From JAVKFY01 sp040223615 (GTDB lineage Bacteria > Pseudomonadota > Alphaproteobacteria > GCA-2731375): a DNA stretch of 64,000 nucleotides. The notes beneath the pieces are model-generated. The model was given only the letters and a program-made list of their open reading frames with translations. It made no database searches and was not told the origin of the DNA. The position numbers were made by a program, and so were the translations under genes. Each line of letters starts with the position of its first letter. Within the stretch, counting starts at the first letter, position 1. This document shows positions 8,099 to 16,975 of this stretch, piece by piece. The stretch is from contig JAVKFY010000058.1 in NCBI GenBank assembly GCA_040223615.1, positions 62,001 through 126,000 of the forward strand, in the 5' to 3' direction.

Positions 8099-9094
8099 TT
8101 AGGCGGCGGCCGGACGCCGGTCCAGCGTGGCGGCCAGCCGCTCGCCGATGATCGCCTCGGCGTCGCCGACGATGCGCGCCACCAGTTCGGCACAGGTCGG
8201 CACGTCATTGATGAGCCCGACCACCTGGCCGGTGGAGAAGATGCCGGCTTCCAGGTCGCCCTGCTCGAACACCAGCCGGCCCTTGCCGCCGGCGATGAAC
8301 GGCGCCAGGTCCTCGATGGTCAGGTCCTTGCCGCGCGCCTTCTCGGTCTCGATCACATTGTCGGCGATGCCGTTGCGGAAGATGCGCGATGAATTGCGCA
8401 GCGTGCGGTTGATCAGCACCGTGTTGCGCTCGTCGGCGCCGACCAGGGCCTGCTTCACCGCGTCGTGGATCGGCGCCTCGGCCGTGGCCATGAACCGCGT
8501 GCCCATGTTGATCGCCTCCGCGCCCAGCGCCAGCGCCGCGACCAGCCCGCGCCCGTCGCCAAAGCCGCCTGATGCGACAATGGGAATGTCGAGCTGGTCC
8601 GCCGCCGCCGGCAGCAGCACCAGGCCCGGCACGTCGTCCTCGCCCGGATGGCCGGCGCATTCGAAGCCGTCGACGCTGACCGCGTCGCAGCCGATCGACT
8701 GCGCCTTCACGGAGTGCCGCACCGAAGTGCACTTGTGGATCACCTTGATGCCAGCGGCTTTGAACTTCGGCAGGTGCGGCTCGGGATTGCGCCCGGCGGT
8801 CTCGACGATCTTGATGCCGGCCGAGACGATGGCGTCGGCATACTCGTCATACGGCACCGGCCGCAGCGTCGGCAGGATGGTCAGGTTCACGCCGAACGGC
8901 TGGTCGGTCATCTCGCGGCAGCGCGCGACTTCCTTGGTCAGGTCCTCCGGCGTCGGCTGGGTCAGCGCGGTGATGAATCCGAGCGCGCCGGCATTGGCCA
9001 CGGCCGAGACCAGCTCGGCCCGGCCGACCCACTGCATGCCGCCCTGCACGACAGGGTGGCGCACGCCGAACAGTTCGGTGAAACGGGTTTTCAT
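8099..9094 (-). CDS. Nitronate monooxygenase / 2-nitropropane dioxygenase family, FMN-dependent
   Basis: 331 residues, a TIM barrel that binds FMN. Landmarks are the start MKTRFTELFGVRHPVVQGGM, the phosphate-binding loops IVASGGFGDGRGL and GAEAINMGTRFMATAEAP, and the conserved segment VDGFECAGHPGEDD, in which the His matches the active-site base of the family. These enzymes oxidise nitronates such as propionate-3-nitronate to the aldehyde or oxoacid plus nitrite; some relatives act instead as enoyl reductases. The ATG at 9094 has TGGAGG about eight bases upstream and gives the family's normal N-terminus; a longer upstream frame exists but overlaps the divergent gene at 9212. Confidence 0.88.
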   Translation of the reverse strand: MKTRFTELFGVRHPVVQGGMQWVGRAELVSAVANAGALGFITALTQPTPEDLTKEVARCREMTDQPFGVNLTILPTLRPVPYDEYADAIVSAGIKIVETAGRNPEPHLPKFKAAGIKVIHKCTSVRHSVKAQSIGCDAVSVDGFECAGHPGEDDVPGLVLLPAAADQLDIPIVASGGFGDGRGLVAALALGAEAINMGTRFMATAEAPIHDAVKQALVGADERNTVLINRTLRNSSRIFRNGIADNVIETEKARGKDLTIEDLAPFIAGGKGRLVFEQGDLEAGIFSTGQVVGLINDVPTCAELVARIVGDAEAIIGERLAATLDRRPAAA

Positions 9095-9211
9095 GCGTCG
9101 ATGCCTCCAGAATTCACCATCATCGTAGCACCTTGCGGCCGACATTGATTCTCGCCGGTGCCGGAGTAGGCTAGCGCCTCGCCCGCCCTTACAACCTGGA
9201 GCCGCCGCCGC

Positions 9212-10084
9212 ATGGATATTGGCCTCGCCTTCCCGACCACCGAGATCGGCAACGATCCCGGCGTCATCCGCGACTTCGCCGAGACGGCGGACGAGGCAGG
9301 CTTCGCGCACATGACCTTCATCGACCACGTGGTCCAGGCGGCCGAGCCGAACCCGGGCTGGCAGTCCTACTACACCGTCGATCGCGGTTTCCACGAGATC
9401 ATGGTGCTACTCGGTTTCTGCGCCGCGGTCACGAAACAGGTGAAACTGCAGACCGCGATCCTGATCCTGCCGCAGCGCCAGACCGCGCTGGTCGCCAAGC
9501 AGGCCGCCGAGATCGACGTGCTGTCCGGCGGCCGGTTGCGCCTGGGCGTCGGCATCGGCTGGAACGAGATCGAGTACCGGGCGATGGGCGAGAATTTCAA
9601 GACCCGTGCGCGGCGCATCGAGGAACAGGTGCAGGTGCTGCGCGCGCTGTGGACGCAGCGGCTGGCGCCGTTCCACGGCGAGTTCGACGACATCCCGGAA
9701 GTCGGCGTGAACCCGCGCCCGATCCAGCAGCCGATCCCGATCTGGATCGGTGCGTTCGATGCGCGCGCCGTCGCCCGCGCCGGACGGTTGGCCGACGGCT
9801 GGCTGATGAACCCGCGCATGGCGCCGGGCAACGAGGCCGGCGACGCCATCGCGACGTTCAAGGAAGCCGCCACCGGCGCCGGCCGCGCGGTCGATACGCT
9901 GGGCATCGAGGCCACCATCCACCTGGTCGGCAAGAGCCCGGATGAGTGGGCACGGGAGCTGGACGCCTGGCGCCGGCTCGGCGCGACGCAGGTCACGTTG
10001 CGGACCATGGACGCCGGCCTCTCGTCGCCGGCCGAGCACATCGATATATTGCGCCAGGCGTTCGACGCCTTGTCGGCACGCTAG
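9212..10084 (+). CDS. Luciferase-like (LLM class) flavin-dependent oxidoreductase
   Basis: 290 residues with the bacterial-luciferase TIM barrel. Family marks are MDIGLAFPTTEIG at the start, LILPQRQTALVAKQAAEIDVLSGGR in the middle (the short strand-helix after the flavin site), LGVGIGWNEIEYRAMG, and PIWIGAFDARAVARAGRLADGW. Such enzymes use reduced FMN or F420 to oxidise organic substrates or to transfer hydride; in proteobacteria FMNH2-dependent monooxygenation is the likelier mode. The gene starts 117 bases from the divergent nitronate monooxygenase gene, so the gap must hold promoters for both. Substrate unknown. Confidence 0.87.
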   Translation: MDIGLAFPTTEIGNDPGVIRDFAETADEAGFAHMTFIDHVVQAAEPNPGWQSYYTVDRGFHEIMVLLGFCAAVTKQVKLQTAILILPQRQTALVAKQAAEIDVLSGGRLRLGVGIGWNEIEYRAMGENFKTRARRIEEQVQVLRALWTQRLAPFHGEFDDIPEVGVNPRPIQQPIPIWIGAFDARAVARAGRLADGWLMNPRMAPGNEAGDAIATFKEAATGAGRAVDTLGIEATIHLVGKSPDEWARELDAWRRLGATQVTLRTMDAGLSSPAEHIDILRQAFDALSAR

Positions 10085-10105
10085 AGCAACGATCGGGAGA
10101 CAGTC

Positions 10106-10945
10106 ATGACGGTGAACGTGGTGCCGACGAATGGTGGCGTAGGCGCGGAGATTCACGGCGTCGACCTGGCCGGCGAGCTCGGCAACTCGGAGTTCGCGGC
10201 GATCCGCGAGGCCTTCTTCGAGCACGGGGTGATCTTCTTCCGCGACCAGACGCTGAGCCCGGAACAGCACATTGCCTTCGCCGAGCGCTGGGGCCCGATC
10301 AACGTCAACCGCTTCTTCCAGGCGGTCGACGGCCACCCGCAGATCGCCGAGGTGCGCAAGGAGCCGGAACAGAAATCCAACATCGGCGGCGGCTGGCACA
10401 CCGACCACAGCTACGACGAGGCCCCGGCGATGGGCTCGATCCTGCTCGCGCGCGAGGTGCCGCCGCGCGGCGGCGACACGCTGTTCGCCTCGATGTACGC
10501 CGCCTACGACGCGCTCTCCGACGGCCTGAAGGAGACGCTTTCGCGCCTGAACGCGGTGCATTCCAGCCGCCACGTCTTCGGCGCCGGCGGCTACCACGAC
10601 GACGACGGCGGTACCGAGGGGCGCATCGGCAATCGCGAGGCGGCGATGCAGGACGCCGTGCACCCGGTCGTGCTCGCCCACCCCGACACCGGCCGCAAGG
10701 CGCTCTACGTGAACCGCGCCTTCACCACCCACATCGACGGCTGGACTGTCGAGGAGTCGCAACCGCTGCTGCAGTATCTTTACGGCCACGCGTCGCGGCC
10801 CGAATTCACCTGCCGCTTTCAGTGGGGCGAAGGCTCGATCGCCTTCTGGGACAACCGCTGCACCTGGCACTATGCGGCAAACGACTACCACGGCGAACGC
10901 CGGCTGATGCACCGCATCACCGTCGAAGGCTGCAAGTTGAACTGA
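10106..10945 (+). CDS. TauD/TfdA-family Fe(II)/2-oxoglutarate dioxygenase
   Basis: 279 residues, the usual size for TauD. The iron ligands are visible: H-x-D in GGGWHTDHSYDE and the distal His in RRLMHRITVEG, where the following Arg would bind 2-oxoglutarate. The N-terminus (GVGAEIHGVDLAGELG, FRDQTLSPEQHIAFAERWG) is typical. The family hydroxylates taurine, alkylsulfates, 2,4-D or carboxylic acids next to a hetero-atom, releasing succinate and CO2. A GGGAG ribosome binding site precedes the ATG. It follows the luciferase-like gene by 21 bases and is probably in the same transcript. The palindrome at 10968 follows it. Confidence 0.9.
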   Translation: MTVNVVPTNGGVGAEIHGVDLAGELGNSEFAAIREAFFEHGVIFFRDQTLSPEQHIAFAERWGPINVNRFFQAVDGHPQIAEVRKEPEQKSNIGGGWHTDHSYDEAPAMGSILLAREVPPRGGDTLFASMYAAYDALSDGLKETLSRLNAVHSSRHVFGAGGYHDDDGGTEGRIGNREAAMQDAVHPVVLAHPDTGRKALYVNRAFTTHIDGWTVEESQPLLQYLYGHASRPEFTCRFQWGEGSIAFWDNRCTWHYAANDYHGERRLMHRITVEGCKLN

Positions 10946-10967
10946 GGTCGGTGTACAAGAAGGAGTC

Positions 10968-11047
10968 GTCACCCCGGACTTGATCCGGGGTCCAGCTGGG
11001 ACCAACGCGAGGCGTCGACATGGACCCCGGATCAAGTCCGGGGTGAC
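10968..11047. repeat. Large perfect palindrome built of two REP-like units
   Basis: Two 27-base arms (10968-10994 and 11021-11047) are exact reverse complements separated by 26 bases. The left arm begins GTCACCCCGGACTTGATC. Each arm also folds on itself through CCCCGGA and TCCGGGG. The same unit occurs singly at 5583. It lies 12 bases before the start of the next gene, so it could affect transcript ends or translation of that gene. Confidence 0.8.
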
Positions 11048-11058
11048 GGGAGAGTGTG

Positions 11059-11871
11059 ATGGCGACATACGAAGAACTTCAACGCATGCCGATGAGCGAC
11101 CTGCGCGCCGAGTTTCGCAGCGGGCGCTATATCGGGCACACGGCGGCGATGGGCGCGGGCTTGCTGCAGGCCAACCTGGCGATCCTGCCGGAGGCCGACG
11201 CCATCGACTTCTTCCGCTTCTGCCAGCGCAACCCGAAGCCGTGCCCGCTGGTCGGCGTGTCCGACACCGGCGATCCGCTGATGCGCACGCTGGGCGACAT
11301 CGACATCCGCACCGACGTACCGAGCTACAACGTCTACCGCGACGGTGAGCTGACCGAGCAGGTGCCGGACCTGAAGGACCTGTGGCGCGACGACCTGGTG
11401 GCCTTCGCGCTGGGTTGCTCCTTCACCTTCGAGCGGGCGTTGGCCGAGGCCGGCCTGCCGCTGCGCCATGTCGAGCAGAACAAAATCGTATCGATGTACA
11501 AGACCTCGATCCCGCTGGTGCCGGCCGGCAAGTTCGGCGGCGGCACGGTCTGTTCCATGCGTCCCTTCTCGCCGGAGAACGCGGAGCGCGCGGCCCGCAT
11601 CTCGCGGCAATTCCCGCAGGCGCACGGCGCCCCGCTGCACATCGGCGACCCCGCCAAGATCGGCGTGAGCGACATCGACAAGCCTGACTGGGGCGACGTC
11701 ACCGAGTTCCGCAGTAATGAGATCCCGGTATTCTGGGCCTGTGGGGTGACGCCGCAGAATGCGCTGCTGCGCGCCCGGCCGACGCTGTGCATCACCCACA
11801 CCCCGGGCTCGATGCTGATCACCGACGTCCCGGAGGACGCCGAGGTCACCGTACTGGCGCCGGCCGCGTGA
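11059..11871 (+). CDS. D-glutamate cyclase-like putative hydro-lyase (DUF1445)
   Basis: 270 residues, the family's normal length. The conserved core FALGCSFTFERALAEAGLPLRH with its cysteine and the C-terminal CITHTPGSMLITD are present, as is VPAGKFGGGTVCSMRP. The mammalian mitochondrial homologue is a D-glutamate cyclase that forms 5-oxo-D-proline from D-glutamate; many bacterial members are only called putative hydro-lyases. The next gene is a 5-oxoprolinase/hydantoinase, the enzyme that would open 5-oxoproline, and the two overlap as TGATG, so a linked pathway is a reasonable inference. I chose the ATG at 11059 over the GTG one codon earlier. Confidence 0.87.
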   Translation: MATYEELQRMPMSDLRAEFRSGRYIGHTAAMGAGLLQANLAILPEADAIDFFRFCQRNPKPCPLVGVSDTGDPLMRTLGDIDIRTDVPSYNVYRDGELTEQVPDLKDLWRDDLVAFALGCSFTFERALAEAGLPLRHVEQNKIVSMYKTSIPLVPAGKFGGGTVCSMRPFSPENAERAARISRQFPQAHGAPLHIGDPAKIGVSDIDKPDWGDVTEFRSNEIPVFWACGVTPQNALLRARPTLCITHTPGSMLITDVPEDAEVTVLAPAA

Positions 11872-14800
11872 TGTGGCAATTCTGGATCGACCGTGGCGGC
11901 ACTTTCACCGACGTCGTCGCCCGCCGCCCTGACGGCGCGGTGCTGACCCACAAGCTGCTGTCGGAGAACCCGGAGCGCTACAAGGACGCCGCCGTGCAGG
12001 GCATCCGGGAACTGCTAGGCATCGACGCCGACGCGGCTTTCCCACCCGGACAGATCGACGCGGTGAAGATGGGCACCACGGTCGCCACCAACGCGCTGCT
12101 GGAGCGCAAGGGCGACCGCGTCGCGTTGTTCATCACCAAGGGCTTTGCCGACTTGCTGCGCATCGGCTACCAGAACCGCCCGCGCCTGTTCGACCTGCAC
12201 ATCGTGCTGCCGACCTTGCTGTACGAGCGCGTCGAGGAGATCGAAGAGCGGCTGGCGGCAAATGGTGACATTGTCACCCCGCTGGACGAGGGCGCAGCCC
12301 GCACCGCGCTGCAACGCGCCTACGACGACGGCATCCGCTCGGTCGCCATCGCGCTGATGCACGGCTACCGATACACAGAGCACGAGGCCAAGGTCGCCGC
12401 GATGGCGCGCGAGATCGGCTTCCCGCAGGTCTCGGTCAGCCACGAGGTCAGCCCGCTGATGAAGCTGGTCAGCCGCGGCGACACCACCGTGGTCGACGCT
12501 TACCTGTCGCCGGTGCTGCGCCGCTACGTGAACCAGGTCGCCGACGCGCTGGATGTCGACAATGGCGGCTGCCAGCGCCTGCAGTTCATGCAGTCAAACG
12601 GCGGCCTCACCGATGCGCGGCTGTTCCAGGGCAAGGACGCGATCCTGTCCGGCCCGGCCGGCGGCGTCGTCGGCATGGTTCGCACCGGCGCGGTCGCCGG
12701 CATGAGCAAGCTGATCGGCTTCGACATGGGCGGCACCTCGACCGATGTCACCCACTTTGACGGCGAGTACGAGCGCTCGTTCGAGACCGAGGTCGCCGGC
12801 GTGCGCATGCGCGCGCCGATGATGCACATCCACACCGTCGCGGCCGGCGGCGGCTCGATCCTGACCTACGACGGCGGCCGCTTCCGCGTCGGGCCGGAAA
12901 GCGCCGGCGCCAATCCCGGTCCGGCCTGCTATCGCCGTGGCGGCCCGCTCACCGTCACCGACTGCAACGTCATGCTGGGCAAGATCCAGCCGGAGAACTT
13001 CCCCGCCGTGTTCGGCCCGAATGGCGACGAACCGCTCGACGCCGACGTGGTGCGCGAGAAGTTCGCCACCCTGGCCGAGGAGGCCGGCATGGCGGCCGAG
13101 GACGCCGCCGAGGGCTTCCTGCGCATCGCGGTGGAGAACATGGCCAACGCGATCAAGAAGATCTCGGTGCAGCGCGGCCACGACGTCACCGAGTACACGC
13201 TGAACTGCTTCGGCGGCGCCGGCGGCCAGCACGCCTGCCTGGTCGCCGACACACTCGGCATGACCCAGGTGTTCCTGCACCCCTATGCCGGCGTGCTTTC
13301 CGCCTACGGCATGGGCCTGGCCGACATCCGCGCGATGCGCGAACGCCAGATCGAATCCGAGCTCGGCGACGCGACCCTCGAAACCGTTCGCGACCGCTTC
13401 GCCGAGATCGAAGTCGAAGCGCGCAAGGAGGTGCTGGATCAGGGCATCGAGGACGCGCGCATCGAGATCGTGCGCAAGGTCCACCTGCGCTACGCCGGCT
13501 CGCACCAGCCGCTGCTCGTCGATCTCGCCGACGAGGCGACGATGCGCGATGCCTTCGACGCGGCGCACCGCTCGCGCTACGGCTTCTCCGCGCCGGAACG
13601 CGTGCTGCTGGTCGAGGCGATATCGCTGGAAGCCATCGGCGCCACCGACAGCGCCGACGAAAGCCCGATGGCGAAGCGCGACGGCGGCAGCTTCGAACCG
13701 CTGCGCACCGCGAAGATGCACAGCGACGGCACGTGGGCCGAGGTGCCGCTCTACGACCGCGACACCATGTTTCCTGGCGACAAGGTGGACGGCCCCGCCA
13801 TCGTCATCGAGAAGACCGGCACCAACGTGGTCGAGCCCGGCTGGCGCGCCGAGCTGAACGACTACGGCCACCTGATCCTGACCCGCGTGGTGCCGCGCCC
13901 GAAGACCGAGGCCATCGGCACCACCGTCGATCCCGTCATGCTGGAGGTGTTCAACAACCTGTTCATGTCGATCGGCGAACAGATGGGCGCCACGCTGGCC
14001 AACACCGCATATTCGGTGAACATCAAGGAGCGGCTGGACTTCTCCTGCGCGCTGTTCGACCCGGATGGCAATCTTGTGGCGAACGCGCCGCACCTGCCGG
14101 TGCATCTCGGCTCGATGGGCGCCTCGGTGAAGGCCATCGTCGACGGCAACGCCGGGCGCATGAAGCCGGGCGACACCTACATGCTGAACGCGCCTTATGC
14201 CGGCGGCACCCACCTGCCCGACGTCACCGTGATCACGCCGGTGTTCGACAAGGCCGGCGAGGAGATCGTGTTCTTCGTCGCCGCGCGCGGCCACCACGCG
14301 GACATCGGCGGCCGCACCCCGGGCTCCGCCCCGCCGGACAGTACGCATATCGACGAGGAAGGCGTGCTGATCGAGAACTTCAAGCTGGTTGACCAGGGCC
14401 GGTTGCGCGAGGCGGAAACCCGAGCGCTGCTCGCCGGCGCCAAGTATCCGTGCCGCAACATCGGCGACAACATGGCCGACCTCGCCGCCCAGATCGCCGC
14501 CAACGAGACCGGCGTGCGCGAAGTGCGCAAGATGGTCGAGCACTTCGGCCTCGAGGTCGTGCAGGCCTACATGCGCCATGTGCAGGACAACGCCGAGGAA
14601 CAGGTCCGCCGCGTGCTCGGGGTGCTGAAGGATCGCTCGTTCAGCTTCGCGCTCGACAACGGCGCGAAGATAGAGGTGGCGATCAAGGTCGACCGCGAGG
14701 CGCGCGCCGCGACCATCGACTTCACCGGCACGTCGGAGCAGAACAAGGGCAACTACAACGCGCCGCTGGCGGTCTGCCGCGCCGCGGTGCTCTACGTCTT

Positions 14801-15458
14801 CCGCACCCTGGTTGGCGACGACATTCCGATGAACGAGGGCTGCATGAAGCCGCTGAAGCTGATCGCGCCGGAAGGCACCATGATCAACCCGCGCTACCCG
14901 GCCGCCGTGATCGCCGGCAATACCGAGGTCAGCCAGGCGATCACCGACGCGCTCTACGGCGCGCTCGGCGTGCTGGCCGGGTCGCAGGCGACGATGAACA
15001 ACTACGTCTGGGGCAACGATCGCTACCAGAACTACGAGACCATCGCCGGCGGCACCGGCGCCGGGCCGACCTTCGACGGCTGCGCCGCGGTGCAGAGCCA
15101 CATGACCAACACCCGGATGACCGACCCGGAAGTGCTGGAGAACCGCTTCCCGGTGCGGGTGGAGGACTTCTCGATCCGGCGCGGCTCTGGCGGCGTCGGC
15201 GCGCATACTGGCGGCGACGGCGTGGTCCGGCGCATGCGCTTCCTGGACCAGATGACGGTGACCGTCCTGTCCTCGCACCGCGAGACCCAGGCCTTCGGCG
15301 TCGACGGCGGCGAGCCCGGCGCGGTCGGCATCAACCTGGTGGAACGCAAGGACGGCGCGCAGGAACGCCTGGCCGGCAACGACGAGGCCGAAGTCTATCC
15401 GGGCGACGCCTTCGTGATGGAAACCCCCGGCGGCGGCGGCTACGGCCGCGCCGCGTAG
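11871..15458 (+). CDS. 5-oxoprolinase / hydantoinase A-B fusion protein
   Basis: 1195 residues, which matches single-chain 5-oxoprolinases in which hydantoinase A and B are joined. The A half begins FWIDRGGTFTDVVARRPDG and continues through the ATP-binding FDMGGTSTDVTHFDG and AGGGSILTYDGGRF. The B half begins near residue 685 (VMLEVFNNLFMSIGEQMG) and holds MLNAPYAGGTHLPDVT, HHADIGGRTPGS and the glycine-rich end METPGGGGYGR. The family cleaves 5-oxoproline or hydantoins with ATP. Given the D-glutamate cyclase-like gene before it, 5-oxoproline (perhaps the D form) is the best guess for substrate; a hydantoin, acetophenone or N-methylhydantoin role is not excluded. Confidence 0.9.
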   Translation: MWQFWIDRGGTFTDVVARRPDGAVLTHKLLSENPERYKDAAVQGIRELLGIDADAAFPPGQIDAVKMGTTVATNALLERKGDRVALFITKGFADLLRIGYQNRPRLFDLHIVLPTLLYERVEEIEERLAANGDIVTPLDEGAARTALQRAYDDGIRSVAIALMHGYRYTEHEAKVAAMAREIGFPQVSVSHEVSPLMKLVSRGDTTVVDAYLSPVLRRYVNQVADALDVDNGGCQRLQFMQSNGGLTDARLFQGKDAILSGPAGGVVGMVRTGAVAGMSKLIGFDMGGTSTDVTHFDGEYERSFETEVAGVRMRAPMMHIHTVAAGGGSILTYDGGRFRVGPESAGANPGPACYRRGGPLTVTDCNVMLGKIQPENFPAVFGPNGDEPLDADVVREKFATLAEEAGMAAEDAAEGFLRIAVENMANAIKKISVQRGHDVTEYTLNCFGGAGGQHACLVADTLGMTQVFLHPYAGVLSAYGMGLADIRAMRERQIESELGDATLETVRDRFAEIEVEARKEVLDQGIEDARIEIVRKVHLRYAGSHQPLLVDLADEATMRDAFDAAHRSRYGFSAPERVLLVEAISLEAIGATDSADESPMAKRDGGSFEPLRTAKMHSDGTWAEVPLYDRDTMFPGDKVDGPAIVIEKTGTNVVEPGWRAELNDYGHLILTRVVPRPKTEAIGTTVDPVMLEVFNNLFMSIGEQMGATLANTAYSVNIKERLDFSCALFDPDGNLVANAPHLPVHLGSMGASVKAIVDGNAGRMKPGDTYMLNAPYAGGTHLPDVTVITPVFDKAGEEIVFFVAARGHHADIGGRTPGSAPPDSTHIDEEGVLIENFKLVDQGRLREAETRALLAGAKYPCRNIGDNMADLAAQIAANETGVREVRKMVEHFGLEVVQAYMRHVQDNAEEQVRRVLGVLKDRSFSFALDNGAKIEVAIKVDREARAATIDFTGTSEQNKGNYNAPLAVCRAAVLYVFRTLVGDDIPMNEGCMKPLKLIAPEGTMINPRYPAAVIAGNTEVSQAITDALYGALGVLAGSQATMNNYVWGNDRYQNYETIAGGTGAGPTFDGCAAVQSHMTNTRMTDPEVLENRFPVRVEDFSIRRGSGGVGAHTGGDGVVRRMRFLDQMTVTVLSSHRETQAFGVDGGEPGAVGINLVERKDGAQERLAGNDEAEVYPGDAFVMETPGGGGYGRAA

Positions 15459-15469
15459 GAGCGAGACAC

Positions 15470-16102
15470 ATGGCCGAGATCGAGTATTTCTACGCCGCGC
15501 ATTCCGCCTTCGCCTATCTCGGATCGGCGGCTTTCATGCGCATCGCCAAGGCCGCCGATCGGGCAATCGCGCACCGGCCGGTCGACCTGCGCAAGGTGAT
15601 CGACGCCTGCGGCTCGGTGCCCTTCGGCAAGCGCACCAAGGCGCACGTGCAGTATTACTTCCACCGCGAGATCGAGCGCTGGTCGGAGGAGCGCGACGCG
15701 CCCTGGGTCGGCCGCATCCCCACGCACCACCGCAACGACATCACCCTGCCGAACTGCACCCTGATCGCCGCGAGGCAGCAGGGGCACAATATCGACCGCC
15801 TGGCGCACGCCATGCTGGAGCAGCACTGGCGCGACGATGTCGACCTGGCCGACGCGCCGACCCTGGCAAAGATCGCCCGATCGGTCGATCTCGACCCCGA
15901 CCCGATCCTGGCGGCAACCGACTCGGCCGAGGTGCGCAAGACCTATGACGCCTATACCGAGGAAGCCATCGAACGCTCGATGTTCGGCTCGCCGACATAC
16001 TTCGTCGACGGCGACATGTTCTACGGCCAGGACCGGCTGGACATGGTCGAACGCGCACTCAGGAAACCCTACGCCGGCGACTGGCCACGGAAAGCGAGCT
16101 AG
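15470..16102 (+). CDS. 2-hydroxychromene-2-carboxylate isomerase / DsbA-fold kappa-GST family
   Basis: 210 residues of the thioredoxin-like DsbA/kappa-GST class. It opens EIEYFYAAHSAFAYLGSAAF, where the Ser takes the glutathione-contacting place, and carries the cis-proline loop FGSPTYFVDGDMFYGQDRL near the end. The best-known members isomerise 2-hydroxychromene-2-carboxylate in naphthalene breakdown using glutathione, but many act on unknown substrates. It starts 11 bases after the 5-oxoprolinase stop with GGAGCGAG as a likely ribosome binding site, so it is part of the same operon. Its exact role there is not evident. Confidence 0.85.
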   Translation: MAEIEYFYAAHSAFAYLGSAAFMRIAKAADRAIAHRPVDLRKVIDACGSVPFGKRTKAHVQYYFHREIERWSEERDAPWVGRIPTHHRNDITLPNCTLIAARQQGHNIDRLAHAMLEQHWRDDVDLADAPTLAKIARSVDLDPDPILAATDSAEVRKTYDAYTEEAIERSMFGSPTYFVDGDMFYGQDRLDMVERALRKPYAGDWPRKAS

Positions 16103-16105
16103 GCC

Positions 16106-16975
16106 ATGCAACGCGTCGGCGACTTCACCCTGAAGCGCGTCATTGAATCGGAAGTGCCGCTGATCCCGGCGGCCGACTTTTTCCCCGACTCGACGCCGGA
16201 CGTGGTCGAGGCCAACAAGGATTGGCTGCAGCCGACGCACATGTGCCCCGATACCGGCAATCTGGTGCTTTGCATGCAGAGCTACGTCGTGCGCACCGGC
16301 CGCACCACCATCCTGGTCGACGCCTGTGTCGGCAACGACAAGGAGCGCACCAACTTCCCGTCCTGGAACCGGGCGCAGTTCCCCTACCTGGCCGCGCTGG
16401 CCGCCGCCGGCCTGCAGCCGGAGGACATCGACGTGGTGCTGTGTACCCACCTGCATGTCGACCACGTCGGCTGGAACACGCGTCTGGTCGACGGCCGCTG
16501 GGTGCCGACCTTTCCCAATGCGCGCTACGTCTTCGCGCAACGCGAGTACGACCACTGGCAGGAGGAGATGCGCACCGACCCCGCCGCTGCGCACCCGCTG
16601 GCCTTCGCCGACAGCGTGCTGCCGGTGATGGAGGCCGGCAAGGCGACCTTGGTCGACATGGACCACGAGATCGACCACGGCGTCTGGTTCGAGCCCGCGC
16701 CCGGCCACACGCCCGGCAACGTCGTGGTCAACCTGAAGTCCGGCGACGCGACGGCGGTGCTGAGCGGCGACGTCGTGCACCATCCGATCCAGTTGGTCCG
16801 GCCGGAATGGTCGAGCCGCGCCTGTGGCGACCGCGCCCAGTCGCACAAAACCCGGCGCGCCCTGCTGGAGCGCGCCGCCGAGACCGACACCCTGCTGGCC
16901 CCGGCGCACTTCGCCTCGCCGTCCATCGGCCGCGTGAAGCGAAACGGCGACGCCTTCGCCTACGACTTTCTCTAG
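16106..16975 (+). CDS. Metallo-beta-lactamase-fold hydrolase
   Basis: 289 residues with the two-metal signature CTHLHVDHVGWN near residue 112, a downstream His in PAPGHTPGNVVV, the Asp in VLSGDVVHHP and a final His in APAHFASPSIG. This arrangement resembles quorum-quenching lactonases and other small-molecule hydrolases rather than beta-lactamases. It starts three bases after the isomerase stop and ends the operon, overlapping the convergent TRAP gene by four bases at the shared CTAG. Substrate unknown; a lactone or ester is plausible. Confidence 0.88.
   Translation: MQRVGDFTLKRVIESEVPLIPAADFFPDSTPDVVEANKDWLQPTHMCPDTGNLVLCMQSYVVRTGRTTILVDACVGNDKERTNFPSWNRAQFPYLAALAAAGLQPEDIDVVLCTHLHVDHVGWNTRLVDGRWVPTFPNARYVFAQREYDHWQEEMRTDPAAAHPLAFADSVLPVMEAGKATLVDMDHEIDHGVWFEPAPGHTPGNVVVNLKSGDATAVLSGDVVHHPIQLVRPEWSSRACGDRAQSHKTRRALLERAAETDTLLAPAHFASPSIGRVKRNGDAFAYDFL

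Noticed and set aside
9095..9394. Longer start for the nitronate monooxygenase
   Set aside because: The added residues are unlike the family and would overlap the divergent luciferase-like gene; TGGAGG precedes the ATG at 9094.
12594..15278. A very long open frame on the minus strand opposite the 5-oxoprolinase gene
   Set aside because: Its product is rich in Arg, His, Gly and Ala and has no family motif; long antisense frames are expected in GC-rich DNA opposite a real gene.
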